The notes under the pieces are model-generated. The model did no database searches. It saw nothing but the letters and a program-made list of their open reading frames with translations, and was not told the origin of the DNA. Positions 1 through 7,924 of a stretch of DNA of 64,000 bases are shown piece after piece. The position numbers were made by a program, and so were the translations under genes. Position 1 is the first letter of the stretch. Each line of letters starts with the position of its first letter. Source of the DNA: Ferruginibacter sp. (GTDB lineage Bacteria; Bacteroidota; Bacteroidia; Chitinophagales; Chitinophagaceae); contig JAGOAX010000007.1 in assembly GCA_017983695.1 (NCBI GenBank), forward strand, positions 1-64,000, given 5' to 3'.

Positions 1-95
1 AGCATATACCAAAGCCAGACCGGCGTAATAGGTGCATAGATCAGTTTAAAAGGCCAGGCTTCCCAATTGGTTATTTTGTGTAGTATATTTTTCAA
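1..95 (-). CDS. ATP-grasp family protein, N-terminal fragment (partial)
   Basis: Only the first 31 codons are inside the window; the gene runs off the left edge. The visible N-terminus contains NWEAWPFKLIYAPI followed by VWLWYM, which I recognise from memory as the start of a Bacteroidota ATP-grasp (D-Ala-D-Ala ligase-like) protein. No ATG is available: an in-frame stop lies upstream, and the TTG at 93-95 is the only sensible start. A promoter with a -7 box at 113-120 and a -33 TTG at 140-142 places transcription start about 12 nt upstream of it. The gene is divergent from the Fe-S protein at 187. The family call rests on a short stretch and is moderate; that this is coding is more certain. 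Confidence 0.55.
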   Translation of the reverse strand, partial: MKNILHKITNWEAWPFKLIYAPITPVWLWYM

Positions 96-112
96 ATCAA
101 ATATTAAAGGTT

Positions 113-142
113 CAAAAATAAACCCTTAACAGCAAACGGCAA
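113..142 (-). promoter_or_regulatory. Promoter for the left-edge ATP-grasp gene
   Basis: Minus-strand -7 box TATTTTTG (113-120) with TTG at 140-142 and a 19-bp spacer, matching the Bacteroidota primary sigma consensus (TTG, about 19-20 bp, TAnnTTTG). Confidence 0.55.
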
Positions 143-158
143 TCGTAAAACTATTAAT

Positions 159-166
159 TACATTTG
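159..166 (+). promoter_or_regulatory. -7 box for the Fe-S protein gene
   Basis: TACATTTG fits TAnnTTTG. It overlaps the upstream GTG at 166, which argues that translation starts at the ATG at 187. No clear -33 TTG is present. Confidence 0.45.
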
Positions 167-186
167 TGTATTACAAATTAATACTT

Positions 187-963
187 ATGCAGGTACCAAC
201 AATGGCTGAGATGATGGCAAAAGGCGAAAGCCCCGAAATATTATTTTGGGTGGGCTGTGCCGGAAGTTTTGACCAGCGGGCTCAAAAAATAACAAAAGCA
301 TTTGTTACCATTTTAAATAAAGTAGGTATTAACTATGCCATTTTAGGTAAAGAAGAAATGTGTACCGGCGACCCTGCAAGACGTGCCGGTAACGAATTCA
401 TGTTTCAGATGATGGCCTACCAGAACATACAACTGCTAAATGGTTATGGCATTAAAAAAATTGTAACGGCATGCCCACATTGTTTTAATACATTGAAAAA
501 TGAATACCCCGAACTGGGCGGCAGTTACGAAGTGATCCATCATGCCACATTTATACAGCAGCTGATTGATGAAGGCAAAATTAAAATGACCGAAGGCGGT
601 ACTTTTAAAGGAAAAAAAATTACTTACCACGACAGTTGTTATTTAGGCCGTGCCAATAATATTTACGAAGCACCACGAAAAGTTTTAGAAGCGCTGGATG
701 CAGAACTGGTGGAAATGAAACGCTGCAAAAGCAATGGCTTATGCTGCGGCGCCGGCGGTGCACAAATGTTTAAAGAAGAAGAAAAAGGCACCACAAGAAT
801 AAATGTAGAACGTACTACAGAAGCATTAGCAACGGGTGCATCAGTTATTGCTGCGGCATGCCCGTTTTGTAATACCATGATGACTGATGGCGTAAAGAGT
901 AATGAAAAAGAAGAACAGGTGCAGGTGCTGGATATTGCAGAGCTGGTGGCACAATCAATGTAA
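187..963 (+). CDS. (Fe-S)-binding protein with two CCG domains, HdrB/LutA/GlcF-like
   Basis: A 258-residue cysteine-rich protein with two CCG-type modules. The first has GCAGSFDQR, MCTGDPARRAG and ACPHCFNTL; the second has SCYLGRAN, CKSNGLCCGAGG and ACPFCNTMM. This layout is that of heterodisulfide reductase subunit B, LutA and GlcF, where the cysteines bind an iron-sulfur cluster and the protein passes electrons between an oxidoreductase and the respiratory chain. The partner 4Fe-4S protein is probably outside the window. The ATG at 187 is chosen over the GTG at 166 because the latter lies inside the -7 box; the ATG at 202 is also possible. A GC-rich palindromic repeat begins immediately after the stop codon. 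The exact substrate cannot be read from the sequence. Confidence 0.85.
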   Translation: MQVPTMAEMMAKGESPEILFWVGCAGSFDQRAQKITKAFVTILNKVGINYAILGKEEMCTGDPARRAGNEFMFQMMAYQNIQLLNGYGIKKIVTACPHCFNTLKNEYPELGGSYEVIHHATFIQQLIDEGKIKMTEGGTFKGKKITYHDSCYLGRANNIYEAPRKVLEALDAELVEMKRCKSNGLCCGAGGAQMFKEEEKGTTRINVERTTEALATGASVIAAACPFCNTMMTDGVKSNEKEEQVQVLDIAELVAQSM

Positions 964-1003
964 GCCCCCTCCGCCCCCTGAAGGGGGAACTGGCGAAGAT
1001 TTA
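964..1003 (+). repeat. REP-like GC-rich palindromic repeat, copy 1
   Basis: Begins right after the TAA stop: GCCCCCTCCGCCCCCT, then GAAGGGGGAA, then a tail with GGCGAAGATTT. The same palindrome core recurs at 5609, 6415, 6540 (inverted), 7799, 20895, 23322 and 27067, and the GCGAAGAT tail recurs inside miaB. Confidence 0.75.
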
Positions 1004-1032
1004 AACGAAGAACATTTTGTAAAATATTTTTT

Positions 1033-1551
1033 ATGATGGATTTAGATTTACAAGAACATATCCCCGAAGATTTTAACGATAACTCCAAAGTATGGATTTA
1101 TCAAAGCAGCCGTTTATTTTTAATGAGCGAAGCTTTTGAAATGGAAGACATGCTGAAAAATTTTGTTGCCACCTGGAAAAGTCATGGCGATGAAGTAAAA
1201 GGATTTGCCAATTTATTTTTTGGGCAGTTTATTGTTGTAATGGCAGATGAAACACAAAGCGGAGTAAGCGGTTGCAGTACCGACAGCTCGGTGCATTTAA
1301 TAAAAGACATTGAAAAAAAATTCAGTGTAGATATGTTTAACCGGCAGAACCTGGCATTTATAGTAAAAGACAAAGTACAGCTGTTGCCACTCTCTCAATT
1401 AAATTATGCTGCCGAAAATAATTTTATAAATGGCGATACCTTGTATTTTAACAATACGGTATTGACCAAAAAAGAATTGCTGGAAAAATGGATTGTGTCG
1501 GTTAAAGATAGCTGGTTAAGCAAACGCATTGCTTTAAAAGAAAGTACCTAA
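1033..1551 (+). CDS. Conserved Bacteroidota protein of unknown function
   Basis: 172 residues, cytoplasmic, no signal peptide. It starts with PEDFNDNSKVWIYQSSRLF and has a central FIVVMADETQSGVSGCSTDSSV. From memory, this SGCSxDSSV-bearing family is widespread in Bacteroidota and often mis-annotated as 'ABC transporter ATPase'; no Walker motifs are visible here, so that name is not supported. It is 69 nt downstream of the Fe-S gene, with a GC-rich repeat between them, and overlaps the next gene by one base (TAATG), which suggests co-transcription. Start could be 1033 or 1036 (two adjacent ATGs). Confidence 0.75.
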   Translation: MMDLDLQEHIPEDFNDNSKVWIYQSSRLFLMSEAFEMEDMLKNFVATWKSHGDEVKGFANLFFGQFIVVMADETQSGVSGCSTDSSVHLIKDIEKKFSVDMFNRQNLAFIVKDKVQLLPLSQLNYAAENNFINGDTLYFNNTVLTKKELLEKWIVSVKDSWLSKRIALKEST

Positions 1552-2117
1552 TGAAACTACAAACTAAAATTATATTAGCTGTAGTTGGACTTGCATCGAC
1601 ATTATATTTTTACACTTGTTATAAGGACTATTATTCTGAGTACGATTTTGTGGAGGATCAATTGAATAAAATTGATGGTATTAAGATTATTAGTATAGAT
1701 GGAAGTCCGGATTTAACACTGGAAGTTTATTCAGCCACAATTCAATTAAAAGATGGAAACATCTTATCCTTCTTGTGTGATTTTTCTGGGAAAGGTTTTA
1801 AGGAGACAGGAACAATAGATATAACGAGAATTAATAATTGGGAATTTCATGGAGCCGGGTGCCTGCATGGTACACATTGGAATCCCGGTTATATTGATGT
1901 TAGTCAAAATTCAACCTACAAGGAAATAAGAAAATTTGATATAAAAAATATCAGGGATGCAATTAAGCATTTTAATGAAATTAACGCTTTGCTAAATAAA
2001 ATTCCCACGTATCCAGAATTTGACACTATAGTGAAAAATACAGATACCTTATTTTTTCAAAAGTTCGACAATAAAAAAGTTGTAGATTCATTATTGAAAA
2101 CTACGTATTGCAGATAA
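1551..2117 (+). CDS. Hypothetical membrane-anchored or exported protein
   Basis: 188 residues that I do not recognise. The N-terminus KLQTKIILAVVGLASTLYF is a hydrophobic segment fitting a signal anchor, and the rest is soluble and rich in Asn, Ile and Lys. Its ATG overlaps the stop of the upstream gene by one nucleotide, so translation is probably coupled. Composition is more AT-rich than its neighbours, suggesting a recent or lineage-specific gene. It ends 34 nt before the convergent receptor gene, with no clear terminator between them. Confidence 0.6.
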   Translation: MKLQTKIILAVVGLASTLYFYTCYKDYYSEYDFVEDQLNKIDGIKIISIDGSPDLTLEVYSATIQLKDGNILSFLCDFSGKGFKETGTIDITRINNWEFHGAGCLHGTHWNPGYIDVSQNSTYKEIRKFDIKNIRDAIKHFNEINALLNKIPTYPEFDTIVKNTDTLFFQKFDNKKVVDSLLKTTYCR

Positions 2118-2151
2118 TAAACCATTCGCTCGGGTTAAGGCCTTTTCTATT

Positions 2152-4587
2152 TTATTTCTTTGTCATCTTAAGTAAAGCCGCTTTGTTAGGCGCTTTCTTC
2201 ACCTTCTTACTAAAAATATAACTCAGTGCAATCCTGAAATTTTTTGTTTTGGTAGTACTGTAACTTTCCAGGTTAAAATTACCGGCGTAAGTAAATATTT
2301 TATTTTGCTGCTGCCGTAAAGGATCAATAACACTCAATGCCAAAATCATTTTCTTTTTAAAGAATTTTTGCTGCACCCCTATATTCATACTTAAGGTATT
2401 TCTTACGGTTCCCTGCGGATTGGCAAAGCGGTTAAAAGTAAAACTGGCATTACCGTTAAGTAAGGTATTAAAGAGGTAACTCCCGTTCAATGTAGAAAAA
2501 AATGAGCCACCATTCCTGTACTTATTTACTGTTCTGTCACGCAGACTATACACATTATAACTGTAGCCCAGGCTTAAATTAAGTTTTACTTTTTTGCTTA
2601 AGGTATATCCTCCCCAGGCATTGGCTTCGTATTCTTTACGGCCGCTAAGGTTTTGCCATGTGGTGTTTGTTTTTCCATCAGGTTGCAGTGTTCGTATAGA
2701 ACTGTAAATGTTTTGCAACGCATTATACCCAACAGAACCATTTATATAATAGAGCTTATTCCATTTGCCCACAATAAAATCAAAGTTATCGGCGAAATAA
2801 GGTTGCAGGTAAGGATTGCCAAAACGGGTATTATACGGATCGCCATAATCAACACTGGGATTGAGGTGTGCCAACCCGGGGCGCTGTATAGTTCTTTTGT
2901 AACTCAATGTGGCGGTAATATCATTCTCCCATTTTTTTATAATGGTGGCAAAGGGCAAAGCACTCCAGTAATTGTTGGCATAATCGGTGGTTATATTGGC
3001 AATATCAAAACTGGTGGTGGTCTGCTCTACCTGCACACCGGCAGTTATATTAAACTCCGGCTTAACCGTGTAGCGCAGGGCAGTACGGTAAAAAAATATA
3101 TCCTGGTGAAAACGGATATTATTACTCAGCAATTCGCTTTGCACAAAAATATTATCGGGCTTTTTTAAAAAACTGGTATATAAAATATTGTGGCTGTTAC
3201 TGCGTATTAAGCCATTACCGGCATTAAGGTAAAGTTTATTATTTTTTAAAGGCCTGTCGTAATTAAACCGGATGCTGATGATATTATTTTTTACATCGGT
3301 TATTTGCTGCTGGCTGCTGTCGGTACCTGTAGGTGTGTAATCAGGGTTTAAAAATTGCTGAAAATAATCCCTCTCCGTGTTAGTAATACCAAAGTTTACG
3401 CCGGTAATTATTTTAAATACCACACCTGGCTTTTTGCCCTTGTTGGTATAAGTTACATTAATGTTTGGCGACCTGCTGGTATTGTTGGTTGTAATAAAAC
3501 GGTTGCTCAGTTTATAAATTAAATTATTACGGTTAAGATTGGTGTATTCGTTTTCATTGTTGCTTTCTGCATCGCTGCTGTTGTAAAATGTGGTAAGATT
3601 GAAAGCATTCCGTTTATTCATATCATAGTCAAGGCTTATTCTTGCATTAGGCCGCAGGCTGTTATTATTGTTATTGCCAATAATATTAAAATAGTTGGTT
3701 GAATCTAAATAAATATTCTGCCGGTTACTATAACTGCTGCCTTCATATTCGTTGTACCCAAAACCTGCACTTACATTTAAAGCAATTTTGTTTTTACGGT
3801 AACTGAAATTTCCGTTAATCCCATTCTCTCCTCTTGTACCATAACTTACATTTAACCGGCCACTCATTCCCACACGGCCTTTTTTTGTAACAATATTTAT
3901 CACCCCGCCTCTTTCGCTGGCATATTGCGGTGGTGGCGTAGTCATCACTTCAATTTTATCAATCATGCTGCCGGGCATACTTTCCAGCAGGTCCTGTAAT
4001 TGTTTGGCATTAAGTTCTACAGGTTTATCATCAATTAATATTTTTACATCTTTACCTCGCAGTTGCACTTTACCATCATTATCTACATTTACCAGCGGTG
4101 TTTGTTTTAATAATTCTGTGGTAGATGCCCCTGAACTCAGCGCTGATTCGCCGGCATTAAAAATTATTTTACCGTCTTTGCTTTCTATCAATGGTTTTTC
4201 AGCATATACCACCACTTCTTCCATGTCAGTGGTTTTTTTATGCAGCTTAATTTCATTCAGGTCAAAATCAAACCGCTCTGCCCGTATGTAAATACTGTCG
4301 AGTTTTAAATTATTGTATCCAATACTACTTACCTGCAGGCGGTAATAGCCAAACGGTAATTGCTCAAATAAAAATGAACCGTCTTTAACGGTTATCACAG
4401 TTTTAGAAAACCCGGAGTCTGTAAGTTTTGTAAGTATAACTGTAGCAGCAGTAATGGCTTTGGTATTATCAGCATCTAGAATGCTGCCAATGATTATACC
4501 GGAGTTTGCAATATGCTTTGCAGAATCTTTTTGAGAAAAGGCAGTAAAAAAAAGGGCAAGAAAAGAAGCGGTTAAAGAAAATTTCAA
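2152..4587 (-). CDS. Outer membrane beta-barrel receptor (TonB-dependent-receptor-like, OMP_b-brl_3 type)
   Basis: About 811 residues. After a signal peptide (KFSLTASFLALFFTAFSQ) come a CarboxypepD_reg-like domain at roughly residues 30-115 (GSILDADNTKAITAATVIL), a plug domain at about 130-235 (GKDVKILIDDKPVEL, SMIDKIEVMTTPPPQYASE) and a long aromatic-rich beta-barrel to the C-terminus (YIFSKKVKKA). This is the layout of Bacteroidota outer-membrane transporters or receptors. The substrate is unknown, and no SusD partner is adjacent. There is no ATG start: TTG at 4585-4587 gives a perfect signal peptide, while the more upstream TTG at 4609-4611 overlaps a candidate -7 box. It is a stand-alone gene, convergent with the hypothetical gene to the left. 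Confidence 0.85.
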   Translation of the reverse strand: MKFSLTASFLALFFTAFSQKDSAKHIANSGIIIGSILDADNTKAITAATVILTKLTDSGFSKTVITVKDGSFLFEQLPFGYYRLQVSSIGYNNLKLDSIYIRAERFDFDLNEIKLHKKTTDMEEVVVYAEKPLIESKDGKIIFNAGESALSSGASTTELLKQTPLVNVDNDGKVQLRGKDVKILIDDKPVELNAKQLQDLLESMPGSMIDKIEVMTTPPPQYASERGGVINIVTKKGRVGMSGRLNVSYGTRGENGINGNFSYRKNKIALNVSAGFGYNEYEGSSYSNRQNIYLDSTNYFNIIGNNNNNSLRPNARISLDYDMNKRNAFNLTTFYNSSDAESNNENEYTNLNRNNLIYKLSNRFITTNNTSRSPNINVTYTNKGKKPGVVFKIITGVNFGITNTERDYFQQFLNPDYTPTGTDSSQQQITDVKNNIISIRFNYDRPLKNNKLYLNAGNGLIRSNSHNILYTSFLKKPDNIFVQSELLSNNIRFHQDIFFYRTALRYTVKPEFNITAGVQVEQTTTSFDIANITTDYANNYWSALPFATIIKKWENDITATLSYKRTIQRPGLAHLNPSVDYGDPYNTRFGNPYLQPYFADNFDFIVGKWNKLYYINGSVGYNALQNIYSSIRTLQPDGKTNTTWQNLSGRKEYEANAWGGYTLSKKVKLNLSLGYSYNVYSLRDRTVNKYRNGGSFFSTLNGSYLFNTLLNGNASFTFNRFANPQGTVRNTLSMNIGVQQKFFKKKMILALSVIDPLRQQQNKIFTYAGNFNLESYSTTKTKNFRIALSYIFSKKVKKAPNKAALLKMTKK

Positions 4588-4608
4588 CTCAATACTGTTT
4601 TTGTAAAA

Positions 4609-4616
4609 CAAAGTTA
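4609..4616 (-). promoter_or_regulatory. Candidate -7 box of the outer membrane receptor gene
   Basis: TAACTTTG on the minus strand matches TAnnTTTG and lies 21 nt upstream of the proposed TTG start at 4587. No -33 TTG is seen at the usual distance. Confidence 0.35.
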
Positions 4617-4732
4617 TTGTATTCCACTTTTGTTGTTGGTGTTTTGTTACCAGCGGTGCTCTAATGTTTTAAAAATCAATATTAATAAGTAATCTAACTA
4701 CTCGGTTCATTTAAAATTGTCGCTTTATTTTG

Positions 4733-4773
4733 ACCTCTCCCCAAACCCCTCTCCAAAAGAGAGGGGCTTTAGA
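4733..4773. repeat. GC-rich palindromic repeat, copy 2 (CCTCTCC class)
   Basis: ACCTCTCCCCAAACCCCTCT followed by CCAAAAGAGAGGGGCTTTAG forms an imperfect palindrome in the 318-nt gap between the divergent receptor and miaB genes. The rest of the gap holds only the two promoters. Confidence 0.65.
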
Positions 4774-4876
4774 CCCTAAAAATTTGAAAAAATTTATTAT
4801 AAAAGACAATAATCATAAGGCAATTTTTAAATACCCTGTGCCACTGACATACTGACACAAATTAATGCCTTTGTGC

Positions 4877-4884
4877 TATCTTTG
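4877..4884 (+). promoter_or_regulatory. -7 box for miaB
   Basis: TATCTTTG followed by C, 21 nt upstream of the miaB ATG at 4906. The same TATCTTTGC string precedes the LolA gene and queA. Confidence 0.5.
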
Positions 4885-4905
4885 CCCCCGTAAATAAAGA
4901 CTTTG

Positions 4906-6432
4906 ATGCAGGAATTAAGTACTAAAGAACATGATGAAGCAAGACAAGGTGAGGCTTTTGCTCCTTTTGCCGTTGATGCTAATGCATATAAAAAACATTT
5001 TTATATAGAAAGCTATGGCTGTGCCATGAACTTTGCCGACAGTGAAGTGGTGGCATCAATACTGCACGACAGTGGCTTTGGCCCTACTAAAAATGCTGAA
5101 GAGGCTGATGTGATATTTATAAATACCTGCTCCATCAGGGATAAGGCAGAGCAAACCGTACGCAAACGTTTACAACAATTCAGAGGTATAAAAAGACAAA
5201 GGCCGAACCTGGTAGTGGGTGTTTTGGGCTGCATGGCCGAGCGGCTTAAAGCTGCTTTTTTAGAAGAAGAGAAGCTGGTGGATATTGTTGTTGGGCCGGA
5301 TGCTTACAGAACTTTGCCTGGCTTACTTGAAGAAGCCGAGAGCGGGCAAAAAGGTGTGAATGTATTATTGAGCAGAGATGAAACCTATGCAGATATTGCA
5401 CCTGTACGATTGAACAGCAATGGCGTTACCGCTTTTGTAAGTATTATGAGAGGCTGCAATAATATGTGCAGTTTTTGTGTAGTACCATTTACAAGAGGCA
5501 GGGAAAGAAGCCGTGATGCAGGAAGCATCATTAAAGAATGTACTGATCTGTTTAACCAGGGATATAGAGAAGTTACTTTGCTGGGTCAGAATGTTGACAG
5601 TTATTACCAAGCCCCCTCTATCTCCCCCAGTGGGGGAGGAAAAACAGGAGAAATTAGCGAAGATGTTAATGGAAGTGCACCCGGTCAATCTTCGCAAAGC
5701 TCTGCTCCATCTCCCTCCCCACAGGGGAGGATAGGAGGGGCTGCAGTTACCTTCGCTTTACTGATGGAAAAAGCAGCATTGATATCTCCACTCCTCCGTG
5801 TTCGTTTTTCCACTTCTCATCCAAAAGATATTACCGATGATGTGTTACACACTATCGCCAGATATGAGAATATCTGCAACTACATTCACCTGCCGGTACA
5901 AAGCGGCAGCAGCAGGGTTTTACAATTGATGAACAGAACGTACAGCAGGGAATGGTATATTGCTAAGGTTAACCGTATAAAAGAAATTATACCCGATTGC
6001 GGATTAAGTACCGATATGATAACGGGTTTTTGTACTGAAACCGAAGAGGAGCACCAGGAATCGCTAAGCCTGATGGAATATTGCAAATACGATTTGGCCT
6101 ACATGTATTTTTATAGCGAACGCCCCGGCACATTGGCTGCAAGAAGGTTTGCAGATGATATTCCTGAAGCAATTAAGAAAAGAAGGTTACAGGAAATGAT
6201 CGACCTGCACCGCATTCAATCTTTACAAAGTATGCAGCGTGAGGTTGGCAAAACACGTAAAGTATTAATAGAAGGCACCAGCAAAAAAAATGATACTGAT
6301 TTTTATGGCAGAACCGACCAGAACAAAGTAGTGGTTTTTGCCAAAGGAGATTATAAGTTGGGAGATTATGTAACTGTAAAAATTATTGACTGTACAGCAG
6401 GTACATTGATAGGAACCCCCTCCGCCCCCTAA
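4906..6432 (+). CDS. miaB: tRNA-2-methylthio-N6-dimethylallyladenosine synthase MiaB
   Basis: Radical-SAM methylthiotransferase that adds the 2-methylthio group to N6-isopentenyl-adenosine 37 of tRNAs. The N-terminal MTTase domain has the three cluster cysteines in YGCAMN (C39), NTCSIRD (C75) and LGCMAER (C109). The radical-SAM motif CNNMCSFC follows at 184-191, and a C-terminal TRAM-like segment contains VLIEG. At 508 residues it is longer than usual. Residues about 235-280, between [10 protein letters not shown] and [10 protein letters not shown], are an insertion of low-complexity Ser/Pro/Gly sequence encoded by two inverted GC-rich repeats. The last residues (GTPSAP) and the stop codon are also encoded by a repeat copy. 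ATG at 4906 is chosen over TTG at 4903. It heads the conserved order miaB - sigma54 activator - lptE - secG. Confidence 0.95.
   Translation: MQELSTKEHDEARQGEAFAPFAVDANAYKKHFYIESYGCAMNFADSEVVASILHDSGFGPTKNAEEADVIFINTCSIRDKAEQTVRKRLQQFRGIKRQRPNLVVGVLGCMAERLKAAFLEEEKLVDIVVGPDAYRTLPGLLEEAESGQKGVNVLLSRDETYADIAPVRLNSNGVTAFVSIMRGCNNMCSFCVVPFTRGRERSRDAGSIIKECTDLFNQGYREVTLLGQNVDSYYQAPSISPSGGGKTGEISEDVNGSAPGQSSQSSAPSPSPQGRIGGAAVTFALLMEKAALISPLLRVRFSTSHPKDITDDVLHTIARYENICNYIHLPVQSGSSRVLQLMNRTYSREWYIAKVNRIKEIIPDCGLSTDMITGFCTETEEEHQESLSLMEYCKYDLAYMYFYSERPGTLAARRFADDIPEAIKKRRLQEMIDLHRIQSLQSMQREVGKTRKVLIEGTSKKNDTDFYGRTDQNKVVVFAKGDYKLGDYVTVKIIDCTAGTLIGTPSAP
5609..5642 (+). repeat. REP-like repeat copy 3a, in frame inside miaB
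   Basis: GCCCCCTCTATCTCCCCCAG then TGGGGGAGGAAAAA. It is paired with an inverted copy at 5704-5742, and GCGAAGAT (5657-5664) and ATCTTCGC (5688-5695) between them also form an inverted pair. The whole unit is translated without a stop. Confidence 0.8.
5704..5742 (-). repeat. REP-like repeat copy 3b, inverted, in frame inside miaB
   Basis: Inverted partner of the copy at 5609-5642 (GCCCCTCCTATCCTCCCC on the minus strand). The pair resembles a BIME: two REP units head to head around about 60 nt. Confidence 0.8.
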
Positions 6433-6440
6433 AGGGAGTC
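6415..6440 (+). repeat. REP-like repeat copy 4a, supplies the miaB stop codon
   Basis: CCCCCTCCGCCCCCTAAAGG spans the end of miaB; its CCTAAAG supplies the TAA at 6430-6432. An inverted copy follows at 6540-6567, so this is another head-to-head pair, here around about 100 nt. Confidence 0.75.
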
Positions 6441-6539
6441 GGGCATAAGCGTATTAAGATTTACCAATAAAGAAGTTTCAAATAATATTGAAGCCACTTT
6501 GCAAAGAATAGGAAAAAATATTAAATAATTTAAAAACAA

Positions 6540-6567
6540 GTTCCCCCTTTAGGGGGCGGAGGGGGTA
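6540..6567 (-). repeat. REP-like repeat copy 4b, inverted, abuts the sigma54 activator start
   Basis: Plus strand reads TTCCCCCTTTAGGGGGCGGA then GGGGGTAG, ending 2 nt before the ATG at 6570. The GGAGGGGG of the repeat sits where a Shine-Dalgarno sequence would be. Confidence 0.75.
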
Positions 6568-6569
6568 GT

Positions 6570-7799
6570 ATGGATTTACAAAGCATAAAAAACCGTTTCG
6601 CCATTATTGGCAATTCACCTTCATTAAACCATGCATTGAATATTGCAGTGCAGGTAGCTAATACCGATCTGTCTGTTTTAATTAATGGTGAAAGTGGCGT
6701 GGGTAAAGAAGTATTCTCACAGATCATTCATGCCCTAAGTGCAAGAAAGCATAATCCGTTTATTGCTGTAAACTGCGGTGCTATTCCCGAAGGCACTATC
6801 GACAGCGAATTATTTGGCCACGAAAAAGGAAGTTTTACCGGCGCAATGGACAGTCGCAAAGGATATTTTGAAACGGTTAACGGCGGTACCATTTTTTTAG
6901 ATGAGATCGGTGAAATGCCTTTAGGTACTCAGGCCCGTTTATTGCGTGTGCTTGAAGCAGGCGAGTACATACGTGTGGGCAGCAGCAAAGTGCAAAAAAC
7001 CGATGTTCGTGTTATTGCTGCTACCAACAAAGAGTTGATTGAATTTACACAAAGCGGAAGGTTTAGGGAAGATCTGTACTACCGTTTAAATACAGTGCCC
7101 ATAAGGGTACCAGCATTACGTGACAGAAAAGACGATATTCCCTTATTGTTCAGAAAATTTTCTACCGACTTTGCGGATAAATATAAAGCACCCGCTGTAC
7201 AACTGGATGAGGAAGCAAGAAATGTATTGATCAATTATACATGGCCGGGCAATGTAAGAGAATTAAAAAATATTGCAGAACAGATATCTGTACTAAGCCA
7301 GAACAAAAATATTAATGCCACGCAATTAAAAAGTTTTTTACCCGAACATAATTATTCAAGATTGCCGGTGTTAGCGGGTGGTGCTGGTGTGGTTAGCCAA
7401 AGCGAATTTGCCAACGAAAGGGATATTTTGTACAAACTTTTTTTCGACATGAAGAAGGATGTGAACGAATTGAAAAAAATGTTTTTCGACCTGTTGCAAA
7501 ATCCATCCATGGCACAACATGCTCCTGTATTTACCAACGACCTGCAGGAGTATAATAACAATACTAATTTACAACCAGCACTCGGGCAAATCAATCAGCC
7601 GGTGTTTTTGCATAACAATAATGATATTCACCAGCATGAAGATGTGGAAGAATCTTTAAGCATAATGGATAAAGAAAAAGAACTCATCATTAAAGCATTG
7701 AAAAAGCACAAAGGCAAACGTAAAGATGCTTCGCTTGACCTGGGTATCAGCGAAAGGACTTTGTACAGGAAGTTGAAGGAGTATGATATTGAGGAGTAG
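6570..7799 (+). CDS. Sigma54-dependent transcriptional activator (AAA+ and Fis-type HTH, no receiver domain)
   Basis: 409 residues. The AAA+ domain has Walker A GESGVGKE (40-47), the sigma54-contacting loop as GSFTGA (87-92; the family consensus is GAFTGA) and Walker B IFLDEIGEMP (about 108-116). A linker containing a Gln/Asn-rich stretch leads to a C-terminal Fis-type helix-turn-helix (about 370-409, RKDASLDLGISERTLYRKLK). It should use ATP to remodel RNA polymerase-sigma54 at -24/-12 promoters. There is no N-terminal receiver, PAS or GAF domain, so the sensory input is not encoded in this protein. From memory, the position between miaB and lptE is conserved in Bacteroidota. The start is the ATG directly after a REP-like repeat. 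Confidence 0.9.
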   Translation: MDLQSIKNRFAIIGNSPSLNHALNIAVQVANTDLSVLINGESGVGKEVFSQIIHALSARKHNPFIAVNCGAIPEGTIDSELFGHEKGSFTGAMDSRKGYFETVNGGTIFLDEIGEMPLGTQARLLRVLEAGEYIRVGSSKVQKTDVRVIAATNKELIEFTQSGRFREDLYYRLNTVPIRVPALRDRKDDIPLLFRKFSTDFADKYKAPAVQLDEEARNVLINYTWPGNVRELKNIAEQISVLSQNKNINATQLKSFLPEHNYSRLPVLAGGAGVVSQSEFANERDILYKLFFDMKKDVNELKKMFFDLLQNPSMAQHAPVFTNDLQEYNNNTNLQPALGQINQPVFLHNNNDIHQHEDVEESLSIMDKEKELIIKALKKHKGKRKDASLDLGISERTLYRKLKEYDIEE

Positions 7800-7829
7800 A
7801 GCCCCTAAATCCCCTGAAGGGGACTTTTT
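7799..7829 (+). repeat. GC-rich palindromic repeat, copy 5
   Basis: GAGCCCCTAAATCCCCTGAA then GGGGACTTTTTG, directly at the stop codon of the sigma54 activator gene. The GGGGACTTTTT part may double as a weak terminator. Confidence 0.65.
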
Positions 7830-7854
7830 GCAGTAAGAAATTTTATATAGTATT

Positions 7855-7862
7855 TATTTTTG
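7855..7862 (+). promoter_or_regulatory. -7 box for the 364-residue lipoprotein gene
   Basis: TATTTTTG, 62 nt upstream of the ATG at 7925. The nearest TTG (7828-7830) is 24 bp away, longer than ideal. Confidence 0.4.
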
Positions 7863-7924
7863 CAAAAGTTATTTTTATTGAAAAGCGAAGCTTTTGCATC
7901 TAAGCTTTACCAAACTTATGGTTT

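Noticed and set aside
2653..3168. 171-codon frame on the plus strand opposite the outer membrane receptor gene
   Set aside because: It lies wholly antisense to a well-supported gene and shows no family features; shadow frame.
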